Shown here in pieces: positions 14,694 to 23,281 of a stretch of DNA of 35,791 nt; position 1 is the stretch's first letter, and each line of letters opens with the position of its first letter. The notes beneath the pieces are model-generated. The model did not search any database. It had not been told where the DNA came from and saw only the letters and a list, made by a program, of their open reading frames with translations. The translations under genes and the position numbers were made by a program. The stretch spans positions 1 to 35,791 of the forward strand of contig JAFZDO010000016.1 in NCBI GenBank assembly GCA_017561145.1, given 5' to 3'. The DNA comes from Clostridia bacterium. Its GTDB lineage: Bacteria > Bacillota > Clostridia > Oscillospirales > CAG-382.

Positions 14694-16220
14694 ATGTTAA
14701 AGAAATTTCTTAGTATGTTCCTTTGCTTTATCCTCGTATGCGCAACGCTCGTTATGACCGCCTGCGACGGTATGGGAACGACCACGTCCGAACCCGGCGA
14801 AGTAAGCGTGCAGGGCTCGAATACCGTTTCCGGTGATGAATCCGTAGAGGAGCCCTTCATCGAAGCAAAGAATTGGGGCGGCGTAGAGGTAAACATCCTT
14901 ACCTACGACCACGATTATGAATTCTCCACCTGTCAGGTAGTTGCCGAAGAGCTCACCAACGAGCCCATCAACGACGCTTTCTATGAAAGAAACGCTCTTA
15001 TCGAAGATAAGTACGGCATCACCATCGTTGCTCACTATCCCGAAGGCGATGAAGATTACATCGCTATGATTCAGGAAGATATCATCTCCGACAGCCGTCT
15101 TTACGATGCAGTTGTAGGTCAGATCGTTTACGTTGCAGCACTTGCAACCAACGGCAGATTCCTCGATTTCAACTCTATCAACAACGGTATCCTCCAGCTC
15201 GATAAGCCCTGGTGGGACCAGAACCTCCAAAAGGATATCGCTCTCAACGGCAAAAACTTCTTCATCACCGGCGACGCGCTTGTTGAAGACGACCAGGCTA
15301 CCTGGGCAATTTACTTCAACAAGGATCTCGTTCAGTCCCACAACCTTTCCGATCCTTACGCACTTGTTAAGGAAGGCAAATGGAATCTTGACGCTATGCA
15401 TGAAATGGCACAGCAGGTATCGCTCACCCACGGCTCGCAGAAATCCTACGATCCCGCAGTAGGCGACCAGTGGGGTATGGTTGCTCAGTCCTATGACTAT
15501 TATCAGTTCATGCAGGGCTGCGGTCAGCGTCTTATCGACAACACCGGCGAAGTTCCCGTTATCCGTATCGACGATCAGCGTAACCTCGACGTTTATTTCC
15601 GCCTTGCAGATATCATCTTCGACTTTGAAAACGTCGGCGTAGCAGACCACCACGGTCCTTGGAACAGCGGCGTTTACGGTCAGAGAACCGAAATTTTTGC
15701 AAACGGCAACGCACTCTTTATGCCCAGCTCGATCGCAACCGTAGGCGAAGAGCTTATCCGTGAAGCAGAGATCCGTTACGGTATCCTCCCGATGCCCAAG
15801 GCAGACGATCTTCAGGAAGACTACACTACCGCTATTAACGTATATCACTACTCTGTATTCTGCATTCCTATCTCCAATACCGACAAGCTTGACGTTACCT
15901 GCTACGCTCTCGAGGCTATGGCATACTACGGCAAAAAGCTCGTAACTCCCGAATATTACGACAGAACCCTTACCTACAAGCGCTTTACCGATGACGACTC
16001 TGTTGAAATGCTCGACCTTATCTTCCGTAACAGAACCTATGATATGGGCGCAGTATTCGACTTCACCACCGGCGGCGACGGCTCGGGTACACTCTATTTC
16101 TACACCACTCTTCTCGGTCAGAAGGATACCAAGGGCGCAAACATTATGTCCTTGCTCGAATCGAAGAGAGCACTCTTCCAGGGCGGTATCGACAGACTCG
16201 TTGAACAGTGCTACAACTAA
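14694..16220 (+). CDS. Extracellular solute-binding lipoprotein (sugar ABC type)
   Basis: A 508-residue secreted lipoprotein. The signal peptide FLSMFLCFILVCATLVMTAC ends in lipidated Cys24, followed by an acidic Ser/Thr/Glu linker (about 25-60). The mature part has the layout of family 1 solute-binding proteins: WGGVEVNILTYDHD, then NDAFYERNALIEDKYGITI, and GQIVYVAALATNGRFLDF. Trp-rich segments such as KPWWDQNLQKDIALNG could contact sugars. The substrate is unknown. No permease or ATPase gene adjoins it, so it must use components encoded elsewhere or act as a sensor. ATG 14694 is chosen because AGAGGG lies six bases before it. It is bounded by its own promoter and terminator. Confidence 0.88.
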   Translation: MLKKFLSMFLCFILVCATLVMTACDGMGTTTSEPGEVSVQGSNTVSGDESVEEPFIEAKNWGGVEVNILTYDHDYEFSTCQVVAEELTNEPINDAFYERNALIEDKYGITIVAHYPEGDEDYIAMIQEDIISDSRLYDAVVGQIVYVAALATNGRFLDFNSINNGILQLDKPWWDQNLQKDIALNGKNFFITGDALVEDDQATWAIYFNKDLVQSHNLSDPYALVKEGKWNLDAMHEMAQQVSLTHGSQKSYDPAVGDQWGMVAQSYDYYQFMQGCGQRLIDNTGEVPVIRIDDQRNLDVYFRLADIIFDFENVGVADHHGPWNSGVYGQRTEIFANGNALFMPSSIATVGEELIREAEIRYGILPMPKADDLQEDYTTAINVYHYSVFCIPISNTDKLDVTCYALEAMAYYGKKLVTPEYYDRTLTYKRFTDDDSVEMLDLIFRNRTYDMGAVFDFTTGGDGSGTLYFYTTLLGQKDTKGANIMSLLESKRALFQGGIDRLVEQCYN

Positions 16221-16230
16221 AAAGCATAAT

Positions 16231-16259
16231 AAAAAAGGACTCCTCGGAGTCCTTTTTTT
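16231..16259. terminator. Bidirectional terminator between convergent genes
   Basis: AAAAAAGGACTC (16231-16242), loop CTCG, GAGTCCTTTTTT (16247-16258), with T-runs on both strands. It serves the solute-binding protein gene and the minus-strand hydrolase operon. Confidence 0.93.
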
Positions 16260-16275
16260 ATTGTATTAACAATGC

Positions 16276-17598
16276 TTAAAGCCCGCGTGCCTTAAGGTCG
16301 GCAACGAGGTCGACGTAAAAGTCGCGCACGTCAAACCCTTTTATGTCCTTGCGGTCAAGGTCGATCATATCGCAATGCGAAATACCGATCCTTTCCTCGG
16401 TACGCAGGAGCGTGTATTCTTCGCCCCATTCAAATGAATCTGCGCTCACAAGTCCGTCGTTTTCGCCGTTGAAATGCTTAACCAGCACGTAAGAAAGATT
16501 CATCGGAAACCGTCCACCGCCCGAGCCGTTCATAACCGAACCGATGCTGCGGCAGAATATACCTTCGGGAATCGGCATTTCCTTGTCGCGCGCAATGCAA
16601 ACGTTTGCCGTAAGGTCGGTGACAGCCGCCATAAAATCGGGGTGATGATCGCCGAACCGATGCCACATTCTGTTGTAAAAGCCTTCGATCTTGTCGACGA
16701 TGCTTTTCGGCAGCTCCTCGATCAGATATTCTGCAAATTCGCAGCCTCTGTGAGGAGAATTTACCGTCGTAAGCGATGCGACGTATTTACCGATTCCGTA
16801 ATGAGCGATCGCATATCTGCAATCAAGTCCGCCCTTGGAATGAGCGATGATGTTTACCTTTTCACATCCGGTAGCTTTAACGATGCTCTCGATACGCTCG
16901 CTCAGCTCACGTGCGCTGTTCGGCACCGCATCGGCAGATTGGTGGTTGCCGTAAAAGATCCTCGCACCGTTTATCTTAAGCTCCTTGGGGATCCTGCCCC
17001 AATAGTTAAAGATCTTGCTGTCACGGAAGAATACGCCGTGAACGAGAAGGATGGGATATTTGGTGTCGCATTCCTGAAGCAAGACCCTTTCGCGTCTTTC
17101 CTCTTCGCGCTTAGTTTCGCTCTTGACCTCGTCAAAAACCGTTTTGATGATCGAATTAAGAACGATCAAATTCCAAATAGGGATAAGTCCAACCAAAACG
17201 CCCTTTAACCTCTGCTTGAACGAAAGCTTATACGAAGCAAAATATACGCATAAGATACCGTTCCAGAACAGCAAAAATTCAAGAATGAAGCAGAACAGAA
17301 CGCTGTACCAAAATTCGGTGCCCTCGATACCGAAAGCAAGCCAAACCGCGTGAACGGTAACCGCAACGGCAGTCGACGCCTGAAATACGATAAGCGCGAC
17401 CGCACCGTGAAAGCATATCCTAAGCCTCGTTTTAACGGTGTTGATACAAAAATATCCCATTCCGACGGTAAGTATCGCAAAAACTGTAACAGCCAAAGCA
17501 AGCATCGCAGTGCTTTCTTTAAGTAACGAATAACAGTTGACCGTCAACGAAAATATTACCGTATATAATGCAAGTAAATAAGGGTAAATTCTTTTCAT
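16276..17598 (-). CDS. Membrane-anchored alpha/beta hydrolase (lipase-like)
   Basis: The 440 residues split in two. The N-terminal 150 hold about five hydrophobic segments (near 5-25, 29-52, 59-88, 96-122, 131-150). After a charged stretch KSETKREEERRERV comes an alpha/beta hydrolase domain: YPILLVHGVF with the oxyanion region, nucleophile elbow IAHSKGGLDCRY (Ser254), Asp381 in NGENDGLVS and His408 in GISHCDM. That is a full triad in the order expected for triacylglycerol lipase-like esterases. The HSKGG elbow and VNSPHRG segment support the lipase branch. It is the last gene of the operon, starting one base after the DHHW gene stop. Substrate and the side of the membrane are not determined. 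Confidence 0.82.
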   Translation of the reverse strand: MKRIYPYLLALYTVIFSLTVNCYSLLKESTAMLALAVTVFAILTVGMGYFCINTVKTRLRICFHGAVALIVFQASTAVAVTVHAVWLAFGIEGTEFWYSVLFCFILEFLLFWNGILCVYFASYKLSFKQRLKGVLVGLIPIWNLIVLNSIIKTVFDEVKSETKREEERRERVLLQECDTKYPILLVHGVFFRDSKIFNYWGRIPKELKINGARIFYGNHQSADAVPNSARELSERIESIVKATGCEKVNIIAHSKGGLDCRYAIAHYGIGKYVASLTTVNSPHRGCEFAEYLIEELPKSIVDKIEGFYNRMWHRFGDHHPDFMAAVTDLTANVCIARDKEMPIPEGIFCRSIGSVMNGSGGGRFPMNLSYVLVKHFNGENDGLVSADSFEWGEEYTLLRTEERIGISHCDMIDLDRKDIKGFDVRDFYVDLVADLKARGL

Positions 17599-17599
17599 A

Positions 17600-19075
17600 T
17601 CAGTTAAAAACGATTTCTTTTGCGTTCCATTCGGAAACGATATAAATAACGTAATCGGGCTTTTCGTTGTTGATGGTCCAGGTCTGCCAGCCGTAGCTCC
17701 ACATACCGATATAATGCGTCTTGTTCATTCTTTCGGGTATAAGGTCGTAAATAGCCGCGCTGTAGGAATCGCGGTAAACCACACAGGAGGGAAGATTGCT
17801 TCTGTTGGTGTTAAACGTCTTTTCCTCGGTGGTAAGGTCGTTATAGATCAACTGCATACCTCTGTATCTCGGTACCGAGGTAATGTTTCCGGGGTCTGCG
17901 AAATCAAATTCGCGGTAATATCCGTATTCCTTAACCTGAACCTGCGGAATACCGAGGTAAAGACAAGCGTCTGCGCTCGTGTAATAATCCGCTGTCCATT
18001 TAAAATCGTCGATGTCTCTCGGCTTCGCATCGGGGAACTTCTTCGAAATATGCTCGAAAAGCTCGACGTATGCAAGATATGCGCCGTAATCTGCCCAGTG
18101 AGAATCGAGCTTGTAATAAAGCGGCATTTCGTCGTTTTTATGCTCCTTGAAGGTATCGCGAAGGTCGATGACCGTAGCGCCTGCCTCCTTAAGCTTGCCC
18201 GTCACCTGGTCAAATGCGGTAATACCCTTGGTCTGTGTATATCTTTCGGGCACAAGCTCGGGGTAGGTGGTCATAGGAGAGGGAACGATCATATAAATGA
18301 TCTCGGCATTCTTGTTGTATTGATGCAGCTGATCAACACGTGTCGAAACACGGTCCTTCATCTGGTTAAGTATGCTTTCGTTATAAAGGTTCGTACCCTC
18401 GAAATCGGGCACCATAAGGTCGAGGAAGAACTGAAATTGCTTATTACTGCCGATAGCGCGTGTCCACAAATATTCGGGCTCTGTCGGGCGCGCCTTAAGA
18501 GTCTGCTTTTCCTGTTTAACGCCGTTTACCGTCTGAGTAAACTGAACGTCGATAATATTAAGCTTGCCTGTGTTTTCGAGCGAGATCTCAAACCAACCCA
18601 TATAAGAGGGAACGGTGACCTCCTGCTCGCCGAGCCTTGCGGTAACGATTGCACCGGGCTCACAGGTGCCTATCATAACGAAGATCGGATTTTGCGTGTA
18701 TCGCGAGAATAAAAGCTTAACACGCTGTATCTTCTTTTCTTCATCGCTCGATTCCTCGGGCTCGCTTGATTCCTCGGGCTCGCTCGATTCCTCGGGAGCA
18801 GACGGTTCCTCCTTGCTCGATTCCTCGGGTGCAGACGAGTCTTCCGCCTCGCTCGATACTGCTTCGCTCGATTCCTCCTCATCGGATTGGTCGGACGGGT
18901 CTTCGGAGCCGTCGCTTACCGTATTAGATGCCTCACCCTTGCTTTCCTCCGAGGAAGCAACGGACGATTCTGCGGAAGAGGGAAGAGCACTTTCGTCGCT
19001 TTCGCTTTCGCAAGCCGCAAAAATGCAGGTCGCAAACATTACCAATACCAAGGTAAATAAGGTCAGTCGTTTCAT
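17600..19075 (-). CDS. DHHW/AlgX-like SGNH lipoprotein
   Basis: A 491-residue lipoprotein: signal peptide with lipobox FAAC (Cys22), a Ser/Glu/Pro-rich linker at about 23-115 including PEESSEPEESSEPEESS, and a beta-rich segment at about 116-200 that looks Ig-like. A C-terminal SGNH-like domain follows. The catalytic pieces match DHHW proteins related to AlgJ/AlgX acetyltransferases: Asp324 and His326 in YKLDSHWADYG, and Ser437 in YRDSYSAAI. The family is linked to O-acetylation of surface polysaccharides or wall polymers, usually with an MBOAT partner (AlgI/DltB-like); none is in the window. The ATG has TGGAGG eight bases upstream. It lies between the capA-like and hydrolase genes. Confidence 0.85.
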   Translation of the reverse strand: MKRLTLFTLVLVMFATCIFAACESESDESALPSSAESSVASSEESKGEASNTVSDGSEDPSDQSDEEESSEAVSSEAEDSSAPEESSKEEPSAPEESSEPEESSEPEESSDEEKKIQRVKLLFSRYTQNPIFVMIGTCEPGAIVTARLGEQEVTVPSYMGWFEISLENTGKLNIIDVQFTQTVNGVKQEKQTLKARPTEPEYLWTRAIGSNKQFQFFLDLMVPDFEGTNLYNESILNQMKDRVSTRVDQLHQYNKNAEIIYMIVPSPMTTYPELVPERYTQTKGITAFDQVTGKLKEAGATVIDLRDTFKEHKNDEMPLYYKLDSHWADYGAYLAYVELFEHISKKFPDAKPRDIDDFKWTADYYTSADACLYLGIPQVQVKEYGYYREFDFADPGNITSVPRYRGMQLIYNDLTTEEKTFNTNRSNLPSCVVYRDSYSAAIYDLIPERMNKTHYIGMWSYGWQTWTINNEKPDYVIYIVSEWNAKEIVFN

Positions 19076-19094
19076 CTTTTATCCTCCAAAAAGG

Positions 19095-20522
19095 TTAATT
19101 TGCCGTGTTATGGGAAATTTTTCCGTCGTCTGATATTTCTATCTGTTCGGGCTCGTGCGAAGCAAGATTGTCAAGAATTTCGCGGCCCTGCTCCGTGCCG
19201 AGCAAATATTTCGTCTTACATCCCGATTGCAATCCGGGGATGAAATAAAATTCCTCGTTTCCGTCACCGTCAAGCTCAAGCTTAAGCAAGCCGGTTTCGA
19301 TGTCCTTTGCATTGAACCAGAAATTGCCGAGGTTGTAAAATATCGCCTTGCCCTTGTAAAATTCGATTCCCTGAAGCTGATGTGCGTGTGTGCCGACGAT
19401 AAGGTCTGCACCCGCATCGATATATTCGTGCGCCGTATCCTTTTGAACTCCTTCAAGCTTTGCCGAATATTCGGTGCCCCAGTGTATAAGGAGAATGACG
19501 TAATCACAGCTCTGCTTCGTTTCTTCGATCACCTCAAGTAGCCTTATATTGTCATAGCATCTGAAAACACCGCTTTGAATATCGGTCGCCTCGGGGGTAA
19601 GAATGTTCTTTTCCGCCCTCGTCGCCGAAATATAAGCTATCTTTCTGCCGTTTATAACGTAATAAAAGGGCTTTTGTGCCTCGTTTGCGTTCCTTCCCGC
19701 TCCCGAATGATCGATACCGTATTTGTCAAGCGTGTCGAGCGTATCGAAAAAAGCATCCTCGCCGTAATCGAAAACGTGGTTGTTCGCAAGACTTACGTAA
19801 TCAACGCCTATCTTCTTTAGTATCTCGGCGTTTTCGGGCTTGCCAACATAGGTATAAAGCTTATGCTTCATCGGTGTTCCGCGGTCGGAAAGCGCGTTTT
19901 CAAGGTTAAGCATCGCAACGTCGGCTTCTCGCATTATGCTTGAAAATTCGGGCGAAATGCAATAATCGATATCGCCTTTTTTGTGGTTAAGATAGGGAAT
20001 TGTCGCATAATTGTCGGCAAGCGAAATATCACCGCCGAAGGTAAGCACCGTCTTTTTGTTTCCGCCCTTTTCTCCCAAGCTGATAATTTTCAAATTATCG
20101 GCACTTTTCGCCTCGTCTAAATACAGCGATCTCCAAACGTGGATACTGTTGCCCGTGTGCTTTATCCAAACGTCGTCGCTGTATCCGTTTTGCTTTATAT
20201 CCAAGTAAATGCTGTAAAGAGGCTCGTTTTCGTAACCGTAATATTCAAGTATAAAGCCTATAAAGTCGTTGGCCTTGTCATGCATATCGGCGCTTTCAAA
20301 GGGCGTAAAGAGGTTGACCATATCAAGCGTCACGTCGAAAAACGGCTCGCTTTGTTCTTCACTCGATTCGTCGCTCGATTCATCGCTTGCTTCAGAGCTT
20401 TCTGTCGAAAATTCATCTTCAGTGCCTTCCGAGATTTCAATCGCTTCCTCAACGTCAAAGCCGCACGAGCAGACCGAAAAGCATAACAAAACAATTAAAA
20501 CAAAATACAAAAATCTTTTCAT
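19095..20522 (-). CDS. CapA-family metallophosphatase lipoprotein
   Basis: The protein has 475 residues. The signal peptide ends at Cys20 (SVCSC), followed by an acidic linker (SSEASDESSDESSEEQSE) and about 90 residues without recognisable motif. From about 155 to 440 lies the PGA_cap/CapA calcineurin-like domain: TFGGDISLAD, LNLENALSDRGTP, VDYVSLANNHVFDYG, LLIHWGTEYS, VGTHAHQLQGIEFYKG and FYNLGNFWFN. These carry the Asp, Asn and His residues of a two-metal site. CapA/PgsA proteins take part in poly-gamma-glutamate capsule production, but the biosynthetic genes (capB, capC) are absent here, so a general surface phosphoesterase role is as likely. It is the first gene of a three-gene minus-strand operon. 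Confidence 0.88.
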   Translation of the reverse strand: MKRFLYFVLIVLLCFSVCSCGFDVEEAIEISEGTEDEFSTESSEASDESSDESSEEQSEPFFDVTLDMVNLFTPFESADMHDKANDFIGFILEYYGYENEPLYSIYLDIKQNGYSDDVWIKHTGNSIHVWRSLYLDEAKSADNLKIISLGEKGGNKKTVLTFGGDISLADNYATIPYLNHKKGDIDYCISPEFSSIMREADVAMLNLENALSDRGTPMKHKLYTYVGKPENAEILKKIGVDYVSLANNHVFDYGEDAFFDTLDTLDKYGIDHSGAGRNANEAQKPFYYVINGRKIAYISATRAEKNILTPEATDIQSGVFRCYDNIRLLEVIEETKQSCDYVILLIHWGTEYSAKLEGVQKDTAHEYIDAGADLIVGTHAHQLQGIEFYKGKAIFYNLGNFWFNAKDIETGLLKLELDGDGNEEFYFIPGLQSGCKTKYLLGTEQGREILDNLASHEPEQIEISDDGKISHNTAN

Positions 20523-20550
20523 CGTTTACCTTGACAGTATAATTTAAAAC

Positions 20551-20579
20551 ATTATAACATATTCTATTTATTTTTTCAA
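20551..20579 (-). promoter_or_regulatory. Promoter of the capA-like operon
   Basis: Minus strand TTGAAA (20579-20574), 17 bp, TATAAT (20556-20551). Only five bases separate its -35 box from that of the divergent leu/ilv promoter. Confidence 0.8.
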
Positions 20580-20584
20580 CAGCT

Positions 20585-20613
20585 TTGACAAAGTCGAATT
20601 TATATGATATAAT
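20585..20613 (+). promoter_or_regulatory. Consensus promoter of the leu/ilv operon
   Basis: TTGACA (20585-20590), 17 bp, TATAAT (20608-20613), perfect at both hexamers. The leader to the first ATG is only about 28 bases, too short for a T-box or attenuator. Confidence 0.9.
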
Positions 20614-20617
20614 ATAG

Positions 20618-20628
20618 GTTAACTTAAC
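20618..20628. promoter_or_regulatory. Possible operator at the leu/ilv transcription start
   Basis: GTTAA-C-TTAAC is a perfect 11-base palindrome placed about where transcription should begin. It could bind a repressor; no regulator is identified. Confidence 0.35.
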
Positions 20629-20647
20629 ATGGAGAAGTATTACCGTT

Positions 20648-21595
20648 ATGAAGATAACCGTTTTGGATTCCGCAACACTCGGCAACGATATAGATCTTTC
20701 GCTTTTTAACGAGCTTGGCGACGTTAATATTTTTGACGTTTCACCGCGTGAAACGGTGTCTAAACGCATCAAGGATACAGACGTTTGCATCATCAACAAG
20801 GTCAAGCTTGATGAAGAAGTGCTTAAGGGCGCGAAAAATTTAAAGCTTATCTGTGTTGCCGCAACCGGATACGATAATATCGATACCGCTTATTGCAAAA
20901 GCAACGGCATCGCCGTCTGCAACGTAGCGGGCTATTCGGCAAATTCGGTATCTCAGCTTACTCTTGCGATGGTGCTTTCCGCATCGGTCAATTTAAACGC
21001 GTTTCGCAATTCTGTTGCAAACGGAAGCTATTCTGCGGGCAACGTGCAAAATATCTTGACCCCCGTCTATCACGAGCTTTGCGGCAAGACCTGGGGTATC
21101 ATAGGCTACGGCGGAATCGGCAGACGCGTCGGCGCCGCGGCAAGCGCGCTCGGATGCAAGGTCATCGTCAACAAGCGCACCCCCGTCGACGATGCCGAAT
21201 GTGTAGACCTTGCCACCCTCTTAAAGGAATCGGATATCGTTACCGTCCACGTGCCCCTTACCGCGCAAACTCGCGGTATGATCGGCGCTGACGAGCTTAA
21301 AACGATGAAGGACGGCGCATTCCTCGTAAATGTCGCACGCGGTGCGGTGCTCGATGAGGAGGCTGTCGCAAATGCGGTAATTTCGGGCAAGCTCGGTTTC
21401 TTCGGCTGTGACGTTTATTCCGTCGAGCCGATGCCCGCCGACCACCCCTTTGATAAAATTAAAAATTACGAAAACGTCTGCCTCACACCTCACATGGCTT
21501 GGGGCGCTTACGAAGCAAGAGTCCGTTGTATGAACGAGATAAAGCTCAACGTAATTTCCTTCCTTAACGGCGAGAGCCGTAACAGAATCGTATAA
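20648..21595 (+). CDS. D-isomer-specific 2-hydroxyacid dehydrogenase
   Basis: The 315-residue protein belongs to the NAD-dependent 2-hydroxyacid dehydrogenase family. The nucleotide-binding loop is WGIIGYGGIGRRVG. The catalytic Arg is in NVARGAVLDEEAV, the Glu is in the SVEPMPADHP region, and His is in LTPHMAWG. Family members reduce pyruvate, hydroxypyruvate, glyoxylate or branched 2-ketoacids, and the substrate cannot be read from motifs. It opens the leucine operon, so a 2-keto acid of this pathway, such as 2-ketoisocaproate, is a reasonable guess; glycerate dehydrogenase is an alternative. The ATG has GGAGAAG about ten bases upstream, and leuA starts 14 bases after the stop. Confidence 0.88.
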   Translation: MKITVLDSATLGNDIDLSLFNELGDVNIFDVSPRETVSKRIKDTDVCIINKVKLDEEVLKGAKNLKLICVAATGYDNIDTAYCKSNGIAVCNVAGYSANSVSQLTLAMVLSASVNLNAFRNSVANGSYSAGNVQNILTPVYHELCGKTWGIIGYGGIGRRVGAAASALGCKVIVNKRTPVDDAECVDLATLLKESDIVTVHVPLTAQTRGMIGADELKTMKDGAFLVNVARGAVLDEEAVANAVISGKLGFFGCDVYSVEPMPADHPFDKIKNYENVCLTPHMAWGAYEARVRCMNEIKLNVISFLNGESRNRIV

Positions 21596-21609
21596 GGAGC
21601 GGTCTTATC

Positions 21610-23277
21610 ATGATGGATCCCACAAAATACCGTGCGGGCTATTTTCCCGTCGGAAGCAAATATAATAAATGGGTCAATGCCGAGCGTATCGAAAAAGCGC
21701 CCGTATGGTGCAGTGTCGATATGCGTGACGGCAACCAAAGCCTTGTTATACCTATGAGCCTTGAAGAAAAGCTTGAATACTTCAAGGTGCTCCTTGAGGT
21801 CGGCTTCAAGGAGATCGAGGTCGGCTTTCCCGCCGCAAGCGAAACCGAATATGAATTTCTTCGCACGCTTATCGATAATAACCTCATCCCCGATGACGTT
21901 ACCGTTCAGGTGCTCACCCAATGCCGCGAGCATATCATCCGCAAGACCTTCGAGGCTGTCAAGGGCGCACCGAGCGCGATAATCCACTTCTACAATTCCT
22001 TAAGCGTCGCTCAAAGAGAGCAGGTATTCGAAAAATCCAAGGAAGAAATAAAGCAGCTCGCTATCGAGGGCGCGCGCCTTGTAAAGTGCCTCTCGAAGGA
22101 ATACGAGGGCAATTTCCGTTATGAATATTCGCCCGAATCCTTCACCGGCACCGAGCCCGAATATGCGCTTGACGTCATCAACGCCGTGCTCGATGTCTTA
22201 GAGCCGAGCGAGGATAATAACGTCATCGTTAACCTTCCCGTAACTGTCGAAATGAGCCTTCCGCACGTCTATGCAAGTCAGGTCGAATATATTTGCGAAA
22301 ATATAAAATACCGTGAATTCGTCACCCTTTCGGTTCATTCTCACAACGACCGCGGTACGGGCGTCGCAAATACCGAGCTTGCGCTTTTGGCAGGCGCAGA
22401 CCGAGTCGAGGGCACCCTTTTCGGCAACGGCGAGCGCACGGGCAACGTAGATATAATCACTCTTGCATTGAATATGTATTCCCACGGTGTCGATCCGAAG
22501 CTTGACTTTTCGGATATGAATTACCTTGTCGAAAAATTCGAAAAATGCACCCGAATGCAGGTCTATGACCGCGCACCCTATGCAGGCGCGTTGGTATTTG
22601 CCGCCTTTTCAGGCGGTCATCAGGATGCCGTCGCAAAGGGCTTGAAATACCGCCAAAAGTATTCGCTTCACCAATGGAGCGTTCCCTATATTCCCATCGA
22701 CCCGATGGACATCGGCAGAACCTACGATGCCGACATCATCCGTGTCAACTCTCAATCGGGCAAGGGCGGCATCGGCTATCTCCTCGAGCAGAATTACGGC
22801 TACGTACTGCCCTTGAAGATGCGCGAGCATTTAAGCTACCTCTGCAAGAGTATCTCCGACCGTGAGCACCGCGAATTAAAGGCAAACGAGGTGCTTTCGA
22901 TCTTTTCCGAAAATTATCTCAACACCGTCGGCGCAATAACCGTCAAGAAGCTTGATTTCATGCGTGAAAACGAAACGGTAAGTATTAATATCACCTTCAA
23001 CGAAAACGGAAAAGACACCTCGCTTACCGCCGAGGGCAACGGTTCGCTTTCGGCAATAAACAATGCGCTCAAGGCATACACGGGCAGAGAATACGTTCTT
23101 CAGGTATTCACCCAGCACAGTATGCAGGGCCAAGGCTCGCAATCGGTTGCGGCGTCCTATATCGGACTCCAAACCGATGACGGCAAAATGTATTGGGGCG
23201 CAGGAACCCATACCGACGTCATCAAGGCGAGCACGAACGCACTTTTAAGCGCATTTAACAATATGGTGAGAGGTTGA
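21610..23277 (+). CDS. leuA: 2-isopropylmalate synthase (long type)
   Basis: Condenses acetyl-CoA with 2-ketoisovalerate, the committed step of leucine synthesis. The 555 residues match the longer LeuA class seen in actinobacteria, fungi and many Clostridia. Visible: [18 protein letters not shown] at the start of the TIM barrel, [20 protein letters not shown], metal-binding [17 protein letters not shown], and [20 protein letters not shown]. The C-terminal 130 residues form the regulatory domain that usually binds leucine for feedback inhibition. The start is the first of two adjacent ATGs, ten bases after AAGGAG. leuC follows after four bases. Confidence 0.95.
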   Translation: MMDPTKYRAGYFPVGSKYNKWVNAERIEKAPVWCSVDMRDGNQSLVIPMSLEEKLEYFKVLLEVGFKEIEVGFPAASETEYEFLRTLIDNNLIPDDVTVQVLTQCREHIIRKTFEAVKGAPSAIIHFYNSLSVAQREQVFEKSKEEIKQLAIEGARLVKCLSKEYEGNFRYEYSPESFTGTEPEYALDVINAVLDVLEPSEDNNVIVNLPVTVEMSLPHVYASQVEYICENIKYREFVTLSVHSHNDRGTGVANTELALLAGADRVEGTLFGNGERTGNVDIITLALNMYSHGVDPKLDFSDMNYLVEKFEKCTRMQVYDRAPYAGALVFAAFSGGHQDAVAKGLKYRQKYSLHQWSVPYIPIDPMDIGRTYDADIIRVNSQSGKGGIGYLLEQNYGYVLPLKMREHLSYLCKSISDREHRELKANEVLSIFSENYLNTVGAITVKKLDFMRENETVSINITFNENGKDTSLTAEGNGSLSAINNALKAYTGREYVLQVFTQHSMQGQGSQSVAASYIGLQTDDGKMYWGAGTHTDVIKASTNALLSAFNNMVRG

Positions 23278-23281
23278 TTTT

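Noticed and set aside
14697-15848. Minus-strand frame of 383 codons opposite the solute-binding protein
   Set aside because: Antisense to a gene with signal peptide, lipobox, promoter and terminator. No start signals of its own.
20614-20647. T-box or leucine attenuator before the leu operon
   Set aside because: Only about 28 bases separate the likely transcription start from the first ATG, with no terminator hairpin and no leucine-rich leader peptide.
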